Shown here in pieces: positions 53,737 to 62,358 of a DNA stretch of 64,000 bases. This DNA comes from Nocardioides palaemonis. Lineage in GTDB: Bacteria; Actinomycetota; Actinomycetes; Propionibacteriales; Nocardioidaceae. A program made the translations under genes and the position numbers. The stretch lies in contig NZ_JAGVQR010000004.1 of the NCBI RefSeq assembly GCF_018275325.1, positions 186,001 through 250,000 on the forward strand. Direction: 5' to 3'. The stretch's first letter is position 1. The number at the start of each line of letters is the position of its first letter. Below the pieces are notes generated by a model. It did no database searches, was not told the origin of the DNA, and saw only the letters and a list, made by a program, of their open reading frames with translations.

Positions 53737-54519
53737 TCAGCCGAAGCCACCGTCCGCGCGCACCACCGAGCCGTGCAGCGCGCGGCCTTCGGGCGTGCAG
53801 CAGAACTCGACCGTCGCGGCGAGGTCGTCGGGCTCGAGGACGCCCGCGACCTGGTGCCCGGCCAGCTCGTCCTCGGTGACGCCGTAGAGCCGGGCCGTGG
53901 CGGCGAGCATCGGGGTGCGCGTGGCGCCCGGCGCCACGGCCATCGCGACGACGCCGGTGCCCGCCAGGTCGGCGGCGAGGCCGCGCACCAGGCCGTCGAC
54001 GGCGTGCTTGGCGGTCGTGTACGCCGCCAGGTGGAACAGCCCGCGCGACCCGGCGACCGAGGACAGCGCGACGAACCGGCAGCCAGACGGGTCGGGGCCG
54101 GCCAGCATCCGCGGCACCGCGGCGGACGCGGTGTGCCAGGTGCCGGCCACGTCGACGGCCCACAGCAGCGGCAGCGAGTCGTCCTCCCACAGCGGTCGTC
54201 CGCCGGCGACCAGCGCGGCCGCTGCGACCGCCACGTCCAGGCGACCCCACCTCTCCACCGCCAGGGCGGCCGCCGCGTCGACGGCGTCCGCGTCACGCAC
54301 GTCGGCCACGACCGGCACCGCCCGGTCGCCGAGCGGGGCCACGACGTCCTCGAGATCGGCGGGGGTCGGGAGCGGGTAGCCGGCTCCGGGCAGCCCGCCC
54401 GGTCCGGCGGCCACGTCCAGCGCGACCACGCGCATCCCCCGGCCCGCGAGGCGGGCCACGACCGCCGCACCGATCCCGCTCGCGGCGCCGGTGACGAGCG
54501 CGACGCGCTCCTCAGCCAT
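53737..54519 (-). CDS. Short-chain dehydrogenase, mycofactocin-coupled type
   Basis: 260 residues. SDR fold: VALVTGAASGIGAAV with the glycine motif at 11-17, Ser in ALSSVAGSRGLF, and YTTAK as catalytic Tyr-Lys. Many SDRs beside mft genes hold NAD non-exchangeably and need mycofactocin; the AYTTAKHAVDGLVRGLAADLAG region and the overlap with mftD (8 bp) support that class here. Substrate unknown, probably a secondary alcohol. The perfect palindrome at 53701-53722 lies just after its stop codon, where the dehydrogenase promoter region begins. Confidence 0.85.
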   Translation of the reverse strand: MAEERVALVTGAASGIGAAVVARLAGRGMRVVALDVAAGPGGLPGAGYPLPTPADLEDVVAPLGDRAVPVVADVRDADAVDAAAALAVERWGRLDVAVAAAALVAGGRPLWEDDSLPLLWAVDVAGTWHTASAAVPRMLAGPDPSGCRFVALSSVAGSRGLFHLAAYTTAKHAVDGLVRGLAADLAGTGVVAMAVAPGATRTPMLAATARLYGVTEDELAGHQVAGVLEPDDLAATVEFCCTPEGRALHGSVVRADGGFG

Positions 54520-55705
54520 CGACCGCCGCGACCTGGTGGGCGCCGAGGGTCCGGGTGAAGTCGAGCGGGACGAGCACGTCGGAGCGCTCGAGGTCGTGGA
54601 TCGAGCCCTTGCCGAGGCCGCGCAGCGCCGAGTCGATGCCACCGCGCAGGATGTCGAGGACGTTCTCCACCCCGGCCTGCCCGCCCGCGCCGAGCCCCCA
54701 CAGGTACGCGCGGCCGATCATGACCGCGCGGGCGCCCAGCGCGACCGCCTTCACGACGTCGCTGCCCCGCCGGATCCCGCCGTCGAGCAGCACCTCGACG
54801 TCGTCGCCGACCGCGTCCACGACGGCGGGGAGCACCCGGATCGGGGCGGGGGTCCCGTCGAGGTTGTTGCCACCGTGGTTCGAGACCGAGATCGCGGTGC
54901 ACCCGACGGCGACCGCCCGCTCGGCGTCGTCGACCCGCGAGATGCCCTTGAGCATGAACGGCCCACCCCACTGCTCGCGCATCCAGGCGATGTCGTCCCA
55001 GGTCGGCGGGGTGCTGGTCATCCAGTCGCCGTAGGCGCCGAAGAACGTCGGGGCCTCCTCGCCGTCGAGGGCCAGGTTGGGGGCCCGGAGGTCGGGCAGG
55101 CTGCCGCTGCGGACGAACCCGGCGAGCCACGCCGGGCGCCGCGCGACCTCCGGCGCGAAGCGGGCCATCGCCTTCAGGTCGAGGTGCTCGGGGATGGTGG
55201 GGCTGCCCCAGTCCCGACCGTGGGAGAACGACCAGTCGAGGGTGACGATGAGCCCCACCGCGCCGGCCTCGCGGGCGCGCTGCATCCGCCGGAGGATCAC
55301 GTCGCGGCCCGACATCCAGTACATCTGGAAGAAGGTGCTCGGGTTGGCCGCGACGACCTCCTCGACCGGCTTGCTGGCGAACGAGCTCAGCCCCATCGCC
55401 GTGCCGCGCGCGGCGGCCGCCCGGGCGACGGCCACCTCGCCGTCGGGGTGCACCGCCTGGACGCCGGTCGGCGAGATCAGCACCGGGAGCGAGATGTCCT
55501 GACCCATCACCGTGGTGGCCTGGTCGCGCTCGGCGAGCGTCGCCGCGACGTGGGGGGCGAACCCGAGCTCGGCGAACGACTCGGTGTTGTCGGCGTAGGA
55601 CACGCCCCGCTCGGACCCCGCCAGCAGCGCCGAGTAGACCGACGGCGGCAGCCGCCGCTTCGCACGCCGCTGTGCCTCGTGGACCGTCTCGAACCAAGCC
55701 GCCAT
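54512..55705 (-). CDS. mftD: Pre-mycofactocin synthase MftD (FMN-dependent)
   Basis: 397 residues. FMN-dependent alpha-hydroxy-acid dehydrogenase fold: ISPTGVQAVHPDGEVAVARAAA, TFFQMYWMSGRD, LIVTLDWSFSHGRDWGSP, FMLKGISRVDDAERAV, SNHGGNNLDGTPAPI with catalytic His, and VLLDGGIRRGSDVVKAVALGARAVMIGRAYLWGL (in parts). The ending LRGLGKGSIHDLERSDV fits MftD, which oxidises the peptide-derived intermediate to pre-mycofactocin. Start ATG 55705 with AGGAGG 6-7 nt upstream. It is 9.5 kb from mftA-B-C-E-F. Confidence 0.93.
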   Translation of the reverse strand: MAAWFETVHEAQRRAKRRLPPSVYSALLAGSERGVSYADNTESFAELGFAPHVAATLAERDQATTVMGQDISLPVLISPTGVQAVHPDGEVAVARAAAARGTAMGLSSFASKPVEEVVAANPSTFFQMYWMSGRDVILRRMQRAREAGAVGLIVTLDWSFSHGRDWGSPTIPEHLDLKAMARFAPEVARRPAWLAGFVRSGSLPDLRAPNLALDGEEAPTFFGAYGDWMTSTPPTWDDIAWMREQWGGPFMLKGISRVDDAERAVAVGCTAISVSNHGGNNLDGTPAPIRVLPAVVDAVGDDVEVLLDGGIRRGSDVVKAVALGARAVMIGRAYLWGLGAGGQAGVENVLDILRGGIDSALRGLGKGSIHDLERSDVLVPLDFTRTLGAHQVAAVDG

Positions 55706-55731
55706 CTGCCGCCTCCTCACGTGGTCCCTCG

Positions 55732-55775
55732 ACGCTAGGGGCGCGGCGGACCGACGCACACTGCCCGACCGGAGG
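55732..55775 (-). promoter_or_regulatory. Candidate mftD promoter with weak copy of the shared palindrome
   Basis: TAGCGT (55732-55737) lies 26 bp before mftD. CTGCCCGACCGGAGG (55761-55775), a degenerate copy keeping the left half CTGCCCGA, is centred about 43 bp upstream of an assumed start point. Confidence 0.4.
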
Positions 55776-55798
55776 GGGCCGCGACCGTCACGGACGGG

Positions 55799-55825
55799 CG
55801 CGGGTCCTCCCCGCGCGGACCCGCG
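55799..55825 (-). terminator. Hairpin after xdhC
   Basis: CGCGGGTCC (55799-55807) and complement GGACCCGCG (55817-55825), 9-nt loop, 8 bp beyond the xdhC stop and upstream of the mftD promoter. Probable terminator separating the molybdenum-maturation genes from mftD. Confidence 0.65.
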
Positions 55826-55833
55826 TCGGCGCC

Positions 55834-56967
55834 TCAGTCGTCGTGGTGGATCCGGCCCGAGGTGGTGACCAGCCGCTCCCCCGAGCCGCCCCACTGGCGG
55901 GCCACGATCTCGGCGGCGATCGACACGGCCGTCTCCTCCGGGGTGCGGGCGCCGAGGTCGAGCCCGATCGGCGAGGACAGCAGGGCCAGCTCGTCGTCGC
56001 CGAGCCCCGCGTCGACCAGCCGCTGCATCCGCTCGTCGTGGGTGCGGCGCGACCCCATGGCACCGATGTACGCAGGGCGCAGGTCCTCGGGCAGGCGGAG
56101 CGCGACCTCGAGGAGCGGCACGTCGAACTTGGGGTCGTGGGTGAGCACGGCCAGGACGGTGCGCCGGTCGATGCGGCCGGCGTCGACCTCGGCCTGCAGG
56201 TAGCGGTGCGGCCAGTCGACGACCACCTCGTCGGCTCCCGGGAAGCGCGAGCTGGTGGCGAAGACGGGGCGGGCGTCGCAGACGGTGACGTGGTAGCCGA
56301 GGAAGGACCCCACCTTGGCGACCGCGGCCGCGAAGTCGATCGCACCGAAGACCAGCATCCGCGGCTTGGGGGCGAAGCCCCACACGAACACCCGCATCCC
56401 CTCGCCGCGACGCTCCCCGTCGGGACCGTAGGTGAGGGTGGCGTTGCTGCCGGCGGCCAGCAGCCCGAGCGCGTCGTCGTGGACCGCCGCGTCGGCGCGC
56501 GGCGACCCGAGGCTGCCCTGGGCGGGCACGTCGGGGCGTACGACCATCCGGCGGCCGAGCCAGGCCGGGTCGGGGTGCTCGATGACGGTGGCGAGCGCGA
56601 CCGGGCGGCCGGCCTCGACGTCTGCGGCGACCTCGCCGAGCTCGGGGAAGGTCTCGCGGGAGACCCGCTCGACGAAGACGTCGAGGATCCCGCCGCAGGT
56701 CAGGCCGACGGCGAAGGCGTCGTCGTCGGAGACGCCGTAGCGCTCCAGGACGGGCTCGCCCGAGGCCACGACGGTCTGGGCCAGCTCGTAGACCGCGCCC
56801 TCGACGCAGCCGCCGGACACCGAGCCCACCGCGGACTCGTCGGGGCCGACGAGCATCGACGCCCCGGCCGGGCGGGGCGCGGACCGGAAGGTGGCGACGA
56901 CGGTGCCGACCCCGATGGTCTCGCCCGCCTCCCACCACTGCATCAGCTCGGGCAGCACGTCACGCAC
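55834..56967 (-). CDS. XdhC/CoxI-family molybdenum hydroxylase maturation factor
   Basis: 377 residues. N-terminal XdhC/CoxI domain: VATFRSAPRPAGASMLVG, GSVSGGCVEGAVYE, VGLTCGGILDVFVE. C-terminal Rossmann domain: RMLVFGAIDFAAAVAKVGSFLGYHVTVCDARPVF (in parts), VLTHDPKFDVP, YIGAMGSRRTHDERM. Such proteins insert the sulfurated molybdenum cofactor into CO-dehydrogenase and xanthine-dehydrogenase-type enzymes. GTG start overlapping the upstream VWA stop by 8 bp. The only candidate client in the window is coxSLM at 34-38.5 kb. Confidence 0.92.
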   Translation of the reverse strand: MRDVLPELMQWWEAGETIGVGTVVATFRSAPRPAGASMLVGPDESAVGSVSGGCVEGAVYELAQTVVASGEPVLERYGVSDDDAFAVGLTCGGILDVFVERVSRETFPELGEVAADVEAGRPVALATVIEHPDPAWLGRRMVVRPDVPAQGSLGSPRADAAVHDDALGLLAAGSNATLTYGPDGERRGEGMRVFVWGFAPKPRMLVFGAIDFAAAVAKVGSFLGYHVTVCDARPVFATSSRFPGADEVVVDWPHRYLQAEVDAGRIDRRTVLAVLTHDPKFDVPLLEVALRLPEDLRPAYIGAMGSRRTHDERMQRLVDAGLGDDELALLSSPIGLDLGARTPEETAVSIAAEIVARQWGGSGERLVTTSGRIHHDD

Positions 56968-58105
56968 GTGAGATCACCTCCGTGAGGTCGGCGAAGGTCG
57001 CCAGCGAGTGTCCGGCGAGGAAGTCGTCGCAGTGCGGCAGGGCGGCGACCACACCACCCTGGAGCGGCGCGTAGCCGGCCTTGCCGCGGTGCGGGTTGAC
57101 CCAGACGACGCGGTGCGCGACCCGCTGGAGCCGGGCCATCTGCTCGCCGAGGAGGGCGGCGTCGCCGCGCTCCCAGCCGTCGCTGAACACGACGACGACG
57201 GACCCGCGGGCCATGCCGCGCTGGCCCCAGCGGTCGAGGAAGACGCGGAGCGTCTCGCCGAGGCGGGTGCCGCCGGACCAGTCGGGCACGACCTCACCGG
57301 CCGCGACGATCGCGCGGTCGGCGTCGGGCGAGCGCAGCGCCCGGGTGACGTGGGTGAGCCGGGTGCCGACGGTGAAGGTCTCGACGACGCCGCCGTTGGC
57401 CCGGGCCGACTGGGTCAGCCGGTGGGCCAGGCGCAGCAGCGCGTCGGCGTACGCGCTCATCGAGCCGCTGACGTCGACCAGCAGCACGACCCGGCGTGGA
57501 CGGGTCCCGCGGCGGCGCCAGGCGATCTCGCCGGGCTCGCCCATCCGGCGCAGCGAGTTGCGCAGCGTGCGGGAGGCATCGACGTCCCCGCGGTGCCAGG
57601 CGCGGTGCCGGGCGGTGCGCCGCGTGGGCGGGCGCAGGGCGAGACGCACGAACATCGCGTCGAGGCGGCGCTTCTCGGCCGAGTCGAGCGTCGCGACGTC
57701 GCGGTGGCGCAGCACCTCCGACGTCGACGCCGCGACCCGCTGCACGTCCTCGTCGTCACCGGGTCCGGCCGCCCCGGTCTCCGCCTCCGGCAGCAAGTGG
57801 GCCGTGGCCGGCCGCGGCGTCTCGCGCGGTCGCGCGCGGGGCAGGCCGTCGCGGTGGTCGAACCACCCGGCGAAGACCTGGTCGAAGCGGGCGAGGTCGT
57901 CGGGCGAGCCGCACAGCGTCGCGCGACCGGCCCAGTAGGTCGCCTGCCGGTCGCCGAGCCCGACCGCCGCGACCGCGGCGAGGAAGCCGTGGGCGCGGTC
58001 CTGGGTGACCGGCACACCCGAGGCCCGCAGAGCCCGGGTGAAGCCGAGCAGCACCTCGTCGGGCGCGTGCCGCTCCTCCTCCGCCGCTTCGGCGACGTCG
58101 CTCAT
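56960..58105 (-). CDS. coxE: VWA-domain protein, CoxE-like
   Basis: 381 residues. N-terminal CoxE helices (DEVLLGFTRALRASGVPVT, RATLCGSPDDLARFDQVFAGWFD), an Arg-rich middle, and a C-terminal VWA domain with MIDAS DVSGSMS at 211-217, then SGGTRLGETLRVFL and VVVFSDGWERGD. CoxE with the ATPase CoxD matures the CuSMoO2 or related molybdenum site of CO-dehydrogenase-type enzymes (established for Oligotropha). ATG start overlapping the coxD-like stop (ATGA). Confidence 0.88.
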   Translation of the reverse strand: MSDVAEAAEEERHAPDEVLLGFTRALRASGVPVTQDRAHGFLAAVAAVGLGDRQATYWAGRATLCGSPDDLARFDQVFAGWFDHRDGLPRARPRETPRPATAHLLPEAETGAAGPGDDEDVQRVAASTSEVLRHRDVATLDSAEKRRLDAMFVRLALRPPTRRTARHRAWHRGDVDASRTLRNSLRRMGEPGEIAWRRRGTRPRRVVLLVDVSGSMSAYADALLRLAHRLTQSARANGGVVETFTVGTRLTHVTRALRSPDADRAIVAAGEVVPDWSGGTRLGETLRVFLDRWGQRGMARGSVVVVFSDGWERGDAALLGEQMARLQRVAHRVVWVNPHRGKAGYAPLQGGVVAALPHCDDFLAGHSLATFADLTEVISRA

Positions 58106-58968
58106 CGCGACAGCATCCGGTCGAGCGCCGCCTTCACCCGGTCGGCGTCCTCGCGGTACTTCAGCAGGGCGCCCAGGGTGGCCGCGGCGGACTCCAGGTC
58201 GAGGTCGGTGGTGCCGAGGTGGGTGAGCGCCCGCGCCCAGTCGAGGGTCTCCGCGACGCCGGGCGGCTTGAGCAGGTCGTCCCGCACGCGCAGCTGCTGG
58301 ACCAGCGACACGACCTGCCGGGCGAGCTGCTCGCCGACCTCCGGCGCGCGGGAGCGGACGATCTCGACCTCGCGATCCAGGCCCGGGTGGTCGATCCAGT
58401 GGTAGAGGCAGCGCCGCTTGAGGGCGTCGTGGAGCTCGCGGGTGCGGTTGGAGGTGAGGACCACCAGCGGCGGCTCGGGTGCGGTCACCGTCCCGAACTC
58501 GGGGATCGTCACCTGCCAGGTCGACAGCACCTCGAGCAGGAACGCCTCGAACTCGTCGTCCGCACGGTCGACCTCGTCGACCAGCAGCACCGCCGGGGCC
58601 TGCCGCAGCGCGGCCAGGACCGGTCGGGCCAGCAGGAAGCGCTCGTCGTAGAGGCTCTTCTCGGCCTCGTCGGAGTCCACCGAACCGGCGGCCTCGAGCG
58701 CGCGGAGGTGGAGGATCTGGCGCGGGAAGTCCCAGTCGTAGAGCGCCTGGCTGGCATCGATGCCCTCGTAGCACTGCAGCCGCACGAGGGGCAGGTCGAG
58801 GGTCTGCGCGAGCGCCTCCGCCAGAGCGGTCTTGCCGGTGCCCGGCTCGCCCTCGAGCAGCAGCGGGCGCTGCATGCGCGAGGCGAGGAAGACGACCGTG
58901 GCCAGCTCGTCGTCGGCGAGGTAGCCGGTCGCTCGGAGCCGGGCGGCGACGTCGGCGACAGAGTCCAT
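58102..58968 (-). CDS. coxD: MoxR-family AAA ATPase, CoxD-like
   Basis: 288 residues. Walker A GEPGTGKT at 40-47, LVRLQCYEGIDASQALYDWDFPRQIL (in parts) as in CoxD, Walker B LLVDEVDRADDEF, and LTSNRTREL sensor. No histidine tail, unlike its paralogue at 46575, so the tail there is a real difference. Works with CoxE in sulfuration and metal insertion into the molybdenum enzyme. Start ATG 58968 is 7 nt after TAGCCT (58976-58981), probably leaderless; it heads the coxD-coxE-xdhC unit. Confidence 0.9.
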   Translation of the reverse strand: MDSVADVAARLRATGYLADDELATVVFLASRMQRPLLLEGEPGTGKTALAEALAQTLDLPLVRLQCYEGIDASQALYDWDFPRQILHLRALEAAGSVDSDEAEKSLYDERFLLARPVLAALRQAPAVLLVDEVDRADDEFEAFLLEVLSTWQVTIPEFGTVTAPEPPLVVLTSNRTRELHDALKRRCLYHWIDHPGLDREVEIVRSRAPEVGEQLARQVVSLVQQLRVRDDLLKPPGVAETLDWARALTHLGTTDLDLESAAATLGALLKYREDADRVKAALDRMLSR

Positions 58969-59023
58969 GTGACCAAGGCTACGTCCCGGCACGTTGGTCC
59001 CACGTTGGCGCGAGACGCCGAGC

Positions 59024-59575
59024 TCAGCGGCTGTCGACGTCGAGACCTGTGGCCAGGTCGCCGCACTCGACGAGCGTGACGTCGTGCGTCGCGAGGTAGT
59101 CCCGCGCGCCCCGGTCGCCGGTGGCGCTCTCACGGACACCCGCCCAGTGGTCGCGCCCGATCAGCACGGGGTGGCCGGGCACCCCGTCGTACGCCGCGCG
59201 GGCGAGCACGTCGCTCCCCCGGACGGCCCCCAGCAGGCGCAGCACCACGTCACCGCCGACGTCGGGCAGGTCGACGAGCGTGACGAGCGCGGCGTCGTGA
59301 TCCGTCCCCTTCAGTGCCTCGAGGCCCGCTCGCAGCGACGCGCCCATCCCTTGGGACCAGTCGTCGGCGCGCACCCGGGAGACCGACATCGGCAGCAGGG
59401 CGGCGGCCTGCTCGGCGCCCGCCCCGAGGACGACCACGACGCCCGCGCACGGGCGCAGCGCCTGGACCGACCGGAGCAGCCAGGACGTGCCGTCCTCGTC
59501 GCGGGCCAGCGCTTTCGGGCCGCCGAACCGGCGTCCCTCGCCCGCGGCCAGGAGCAGGCCGGCGACCGAGGTCAC
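59024..59575 (-). CDS. MocA/MobA-like molybdenum-cofactor nucleotidyltransferase
   Basis: 183 residues. N-terminal LLLAAGEGRRFGGPKAL is the nucleotide-binding motif of MobA/MocA enzymes; VTLVDLPDVGGDVV supplies the metal-binding Asp region, and GVPGHPVLIGRDHW follows as in MocA. It would attach CMP or GMP to molybdopterin; CMP (MocA) fits a CO-dehydrogenase-type enzyme. GTG start overlaps the upstream lipoprotein stop by 4 bp, a surprising coupling. 55 bp before coxD. Confidence 0.85.
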   Translation of the reverse strand: MTSVAGLLLAAGEGRRFGGPKALARDEDGTSWLLRSVQALRPCAGVVVVLGAGAEQAAALLPMSVSRVRADDWSQGMGASLRAGLEALKGTDHDAALVTLVDLPDVGGDVVLRLLGAVRGSDVLARAAYDGVPGHPVLIGRDHWAGVRESATGDRGARDYLATHDVTLVECGDLATGLDVDSR

Positions 59576-60081
59576 CCGGCGAACGCCTGGTCGTAGAGCG
59601 CCTGCAGCTCCGGGGTCTCCTCGGCGGTGAAGCCGCACAGGGTGACCCGGCCGCCCTCGGCGCTGACCAGGTAGGTGCTGCCCTCCTGGAAGTCGACGGC
59701 CATGAGCAGGTCCTGGAGGTCCTTGCTCGGCGCGTCGACGGTGACGGTCGAGCCGTCGCCCCCGGCGTACCACTCGTCGACGTCGAGGGTGACGGTGCCG
59801 CCGTCGATCGACGACACGGTGCCGGCGAAGGCGGTGTCGAAGCCGGCGAGCGTCTCGGCGCTGGGCACCGCGCACTTGCCCGCCGCGGTGCCGTCGGCGG
59901 TCAGCGCGAGCGCGCCGTCTCCAGCCGTCGCACCGCCGTCGGCCGCGGACCCGTCCGAGGACGCCGACGACGCCGACTCCGGCGCGTCCGAGCCGGTGCT
60001 GCCGCTGCCGCCGCAGGCGGACAGGGTGGCGAGGGCGAGCACGGCGACGGGGGCGGCGACGAGGCTGCGCAGGGTCTTCAC
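59572..60081 (-). CDS. Hypothetical secreted lipoprotein
   Basis: 169 residues from GTG 60081 (AGGAGG 4-5 nt upstream). Signal peptide of class II: (V)KTLRSLVAAPVAVLALATL then lipobox LSAC-GG, so Cys about 23 is lipidated. A Ser/Asp/Ala-rich linker follows (about 25-60), then a small globular domain with CAVPSAETLAGFDTAFAGTVSSIDGGTVTLDVDEWYAGG (in parts) ending in TLCGF. The two late cysteines may pair. Function unknown. Overlap with the MocA-like gene suggests one transcript. Confidence 0.75.
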   Translation of the reverse strand: MKTLRSLVAAPVAVLALATLSACGGSGSTGSDAPESASSASSDGSAADGGATAGDGALALTADGTAAGKCAVPSAETLAGFDTAFAGTVSSIDGGTVTLDVDEWYAGGDGSTVTVDAPSKDLQDLLMAVDFQEGSTYLVSAEGGRVTLCGFTAEETPELQALYDQAFAG

Positions 60082-60090
60082 GGTTCCTCC

Positions 60091-60117
60091 TGGTCGGGCT
60101 GGTCGGGCTGGTCGGGC
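60091..60117. repeat. Three perfect 9-bp tandem repeats upstream of the lipoprotein gene
   Basis: TGGTCGGGC three times in a row, with a partial fourth copy, 10 bp before the start codon of the minus-strand lipoprotein gene, covering its leader. Copy-number change could alter expression. Confidence 0.7.
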
Positions 60118-60187
60118 TGGTCTGGCCGGGCCGGCGTGGATCACCGGCCCGTGTGAGTGGGACGGGCGGGGAGGGCCGTCCGTTCCC

Positions 60188-60751
60188 TCACCGCACGGTC
60201 GCGTCGGTGGAGTCCTCGCCCTCCTGCTCGTCGATCCGACGCCGGATCCGTCCCATCCCGGGCAGCTTGGCGAGCATGTCGTTGAGCTCGCGGGCCACGG
60301 TGAGCAGGTCGTGCACGTCGGGCGCCACCGATCCCAGCGTGCCGAGGATCGGCACCACGTCCTGCTCGACCCGCTCGGTCAGCACCGGGAGCTGGTCGAC
60401 GAGCCGGACGAGCGCCGTCACCTCGTCGGGGTGCGTCGTGTCGGCCAGCGTCTCCAGCGTCGGCTGCAGCCGGGTGAGCGACGGCTCGAGCCCGTCGACG
60501 AGGCCGGTGATCCGCCCGACCTGCACCTGTGCGTCGTCGACGACGCCGTCGACGCGCACCACGACGACGTTGGCCGCCTCGGTCACCTCGCGCACCCGCT
60601 CGATCGCGGCGGAGGCGCGGACCAGCAGCCGCTCGGCGTCGTCGAGGAGCGTGAGCATCCGCGGCACGGCGCCGATGACCGCCTCGACCTGGTCACCCCC
60701 GCGCTCGAGGAGGGACATCACGTCGCGGGGGCCGGGCACGGGCAGTCGCAT
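60188..60751 (-). CDS. Hypothetical helical protein
   Basis: 187 residues, no family recognised with confidence. Mostly long amphipathic helices with heptad-like Leu/Val spacing (AERLLVRASAAIERVREVTEAAN, VDGLEPSLTRLQPTLETLADT, VVPILGTLGSVAPDVHDLLTVARELNDML, read in parts), reminiscent of apolipoprotein-like or coiled-coil proteins, and a basic/acidic tail. No membrane segment. ATG start lies 6 nt after TAGGAA (60758-60763). Gene runs alone on the minus strand. Confidence 0.65.
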   Translation of the reverse strand: MRLPVPGPRDVMSLLERGGDQVEAVIGAVPRMLTLLDDAERLLVRASAAIERVREVTEAANVVVVRVDGVVDDAQVQVGRITGLVDGLEPSLTRLQPTLETLADTTHPDEVTALVRLVDQLPVLTERVEQDVVPILGTLGSVAPDVHDLLTVARELNDMLAKLPGMGRIRRRIDEQEGEDSTDATVR

Positions 60752-60781
60752 GGCCCATTCCTACCGGCCGACGCGAAATGT

Positions 60782-60813
60782 CGGCAGGGCCCCGCGTCCG
60801 CGAGGCCCTGCCG
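60782..60813 (-). terminator. Hairpin after the collagen-like gene
   Basis: CGGCAGGGCC (60782-60791) and complement GGCCCTGCCG (60804-60813), 12-nt loop, 26 bp beyond the collagen-like gene stop. Probable terminator. Confidence 0.6.
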
Positions 60814-60839
60814 GTGGTGCGAGAGATGCGGGTCGCCGG

Positions 60840-62249
60840 TCAGCCGATCGACAGCGGCAGCGCGAACTGGTTCCCCGACATGGCCGGCAGGCCGAGGTCA
60901 CCGGCGGTCGTCGCGCGCATCCTCCAGCCGGTCTGGGTCGGCTGGTTGGCTGGGGTCGAGCAGTTCCAGCCGCTCGCGCCGGTGTTGTCGAAGCCGCTGA
61001 TCGACGGCATCACGGTCGAGGTGGCGAAGCCGTTGGCGGGCGAGTCGATCACCATCCACTGGTTGAGCGAGTGGGAGTAGACCGCGCTCTGCCCGTACAT
61101 CGTCTGCGGCGTCGAGCTGCCGGCGTTCCAGTACGCGTCCCCGCTGCAGCTTCCGGTGTAGTACAGCTGCCCCTTGGCCGCCGCCCCGTCCCAGCCGACG
61201 TTGATCAGGAAGCCCTTCGAGGTCTCGATCAGCACTCCCCGGCTGGAGGCCGCGACGCCGGCGCCGCCGACCGGCGAGCCCGCGGAGACGATCGTGCCGA
61301 GCGTCACCCCGTTGCCGTCCTTGAGCACGGCGCCTCCGCTGCCGGCGGGACCCTGCGGGCCGGTCGCACCCGTGGCTCCGGTCGCGCCCTGCGGGCCCTG
61401 CGGACCCGTCGGACCGGCAGGTCCCTGCGGCCCCTGCGGCCCTTGGGCGCCCTGCGCTCCGGTGGCGCCGGCCGAGCCGGTGGCGCCGACCGAGCCCTGC
61501 GGACCCTGGGCGCCGGTCGATCCCGTGGCACCCGTGGCGCCCGTCGCGCCGGTCGCGCCGGTGTCGCCGGTGTCGCCCTTCGGGCCGATCGGTCCACGCA
61601 GGTTGACGACGGCGGCCCAGCCCTGGGCGCCCTTGCGGTAGGCGTCCCACGAGGTGGTGTCGAGGTACCAGTCGCCGGTCGAGCCGACGCCCTGGCCGGG
61701 CTCGCCGGCCCCCTGGAGCCACTGGCTGCCGGCGGCGCCGGTCGCACCCGTCTCACCCTGGTCACCGGTGTCGCCCTTCACCCCGTCGGCCCCGTTGTCA
61801 CCGCGGTCACCCTTCGCGCCCTGCGCTCCGGTCGCACCGGTCGCCCCGGTCTCACCCTTCGCACCCTGCGGTCCGACCGCACCGGGCGCACCGGTGGCGC
61901 CCATGATGTTGACGCGGAACGCCCAGCCGCTGGGGGTGTTCTTGTAGGCGTCGCCGGTCGCGGTGTCGAGGTACCAGCTGTTGGTGTCGCCGTCGCCGGC
62001 CTTCGGGGCGCCGACGCCGGAGTTCCAGCTGGTGCGAAGGCTGTCGAGTGCCTCCGTGCTGATCTGCTGCTTGCCGATGGTGCGGTTGGCGATGTCGTCG
62101 GCGGTGATCGACTTGTCCTTGATGTCCTTGCCGGTGATCAGCACGCCGGCGGTGGCGCCACCGACGCCGGCGGACACCACGAGGGCAGCGGCGACGACGA
62201 GGGCAGGGACAGCGCGCTTCCCGGGGCGCGCAGAAGTGAACGGGGGCAC
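60840..62249 (-). CDS. Secreted collagen-like repeat protein
   Basis: 469 residues. Signal peptide about 1-35 ([23 protein letters not shown]). Two collagen-like Gly-x-y tracts follow, about 117-170 and 215-305, made of [13 protein letters not shown] and GPQGPQG triplets. Each is preceded by a similar module with [11 protein letters not shown] and [11 protein letters not shown] followed by a GW motif, a repeat also seen in phage-tail and surface collagen-like proteins. The C-terminal 150 residues form a globular head with three Cys ([18 protein letters not shown]). A trimeric surface or matrix protein is likely. GTG start with GGAG. Triplet count may vary between strains. Confidence 0.88.
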   Translation of the reverse strand: MPPFTSARPGKRAVPALVVAAALVVSAGVGGATAGVLITGKDIKDKSITADDIANRTIGKQQISTEALDSLRTSWNSGVGAPKAGDGDTNSWYLDTATGDAYKNTPSGWAFRVNIMGATGAPGAVGPQGAKGETGATGATGAQGAKGDRGDNGADGVKGDTGDQGETGATGAAGSQWLQGAGEPGQGVGSTGDWYLDTTSWDAYRKGAQGWAAVVNLRGPIGPKGDTGDTGATGATGATGATGSTGAQGPQGSVGATGSAGATGAQGAQGPQGPQGPAGPTGPQGPQGATGATGATGPQGPAGSGGAVLKDGNGVTLGTIVSAGSPVGGAGVAASSRGVLIETSKGFLINVGWDGAAAKGQLYYTGSCSGDAYWNAGSSTPQTMYGQSAVYSHSLNQWMVIDSPANGFATSTVMPSISGFDNTGASGWNCSTPANQPTQTGWRMRATTAGDLGLPAMSGNQFALPLSIG

Positions 62250-62358
62250 GAGTTCTCCTGGGGGTCGAGTGCGCGGCCACTCCCACGGCGGCCAGGCGCG
62301 CGCCGAGCCTAGGAGCGCAGGTGGCTGCCAGTCCCGGGAACGTCGGAACTCGTCGCCG

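Noticed and set aside
54512..55705. L-lactate dehydrogenase (FMN type)
   Set aside because: The fold is shared, but the C-terminal LGKGSIHDL region and mycofactocin neighbours favour MftD.
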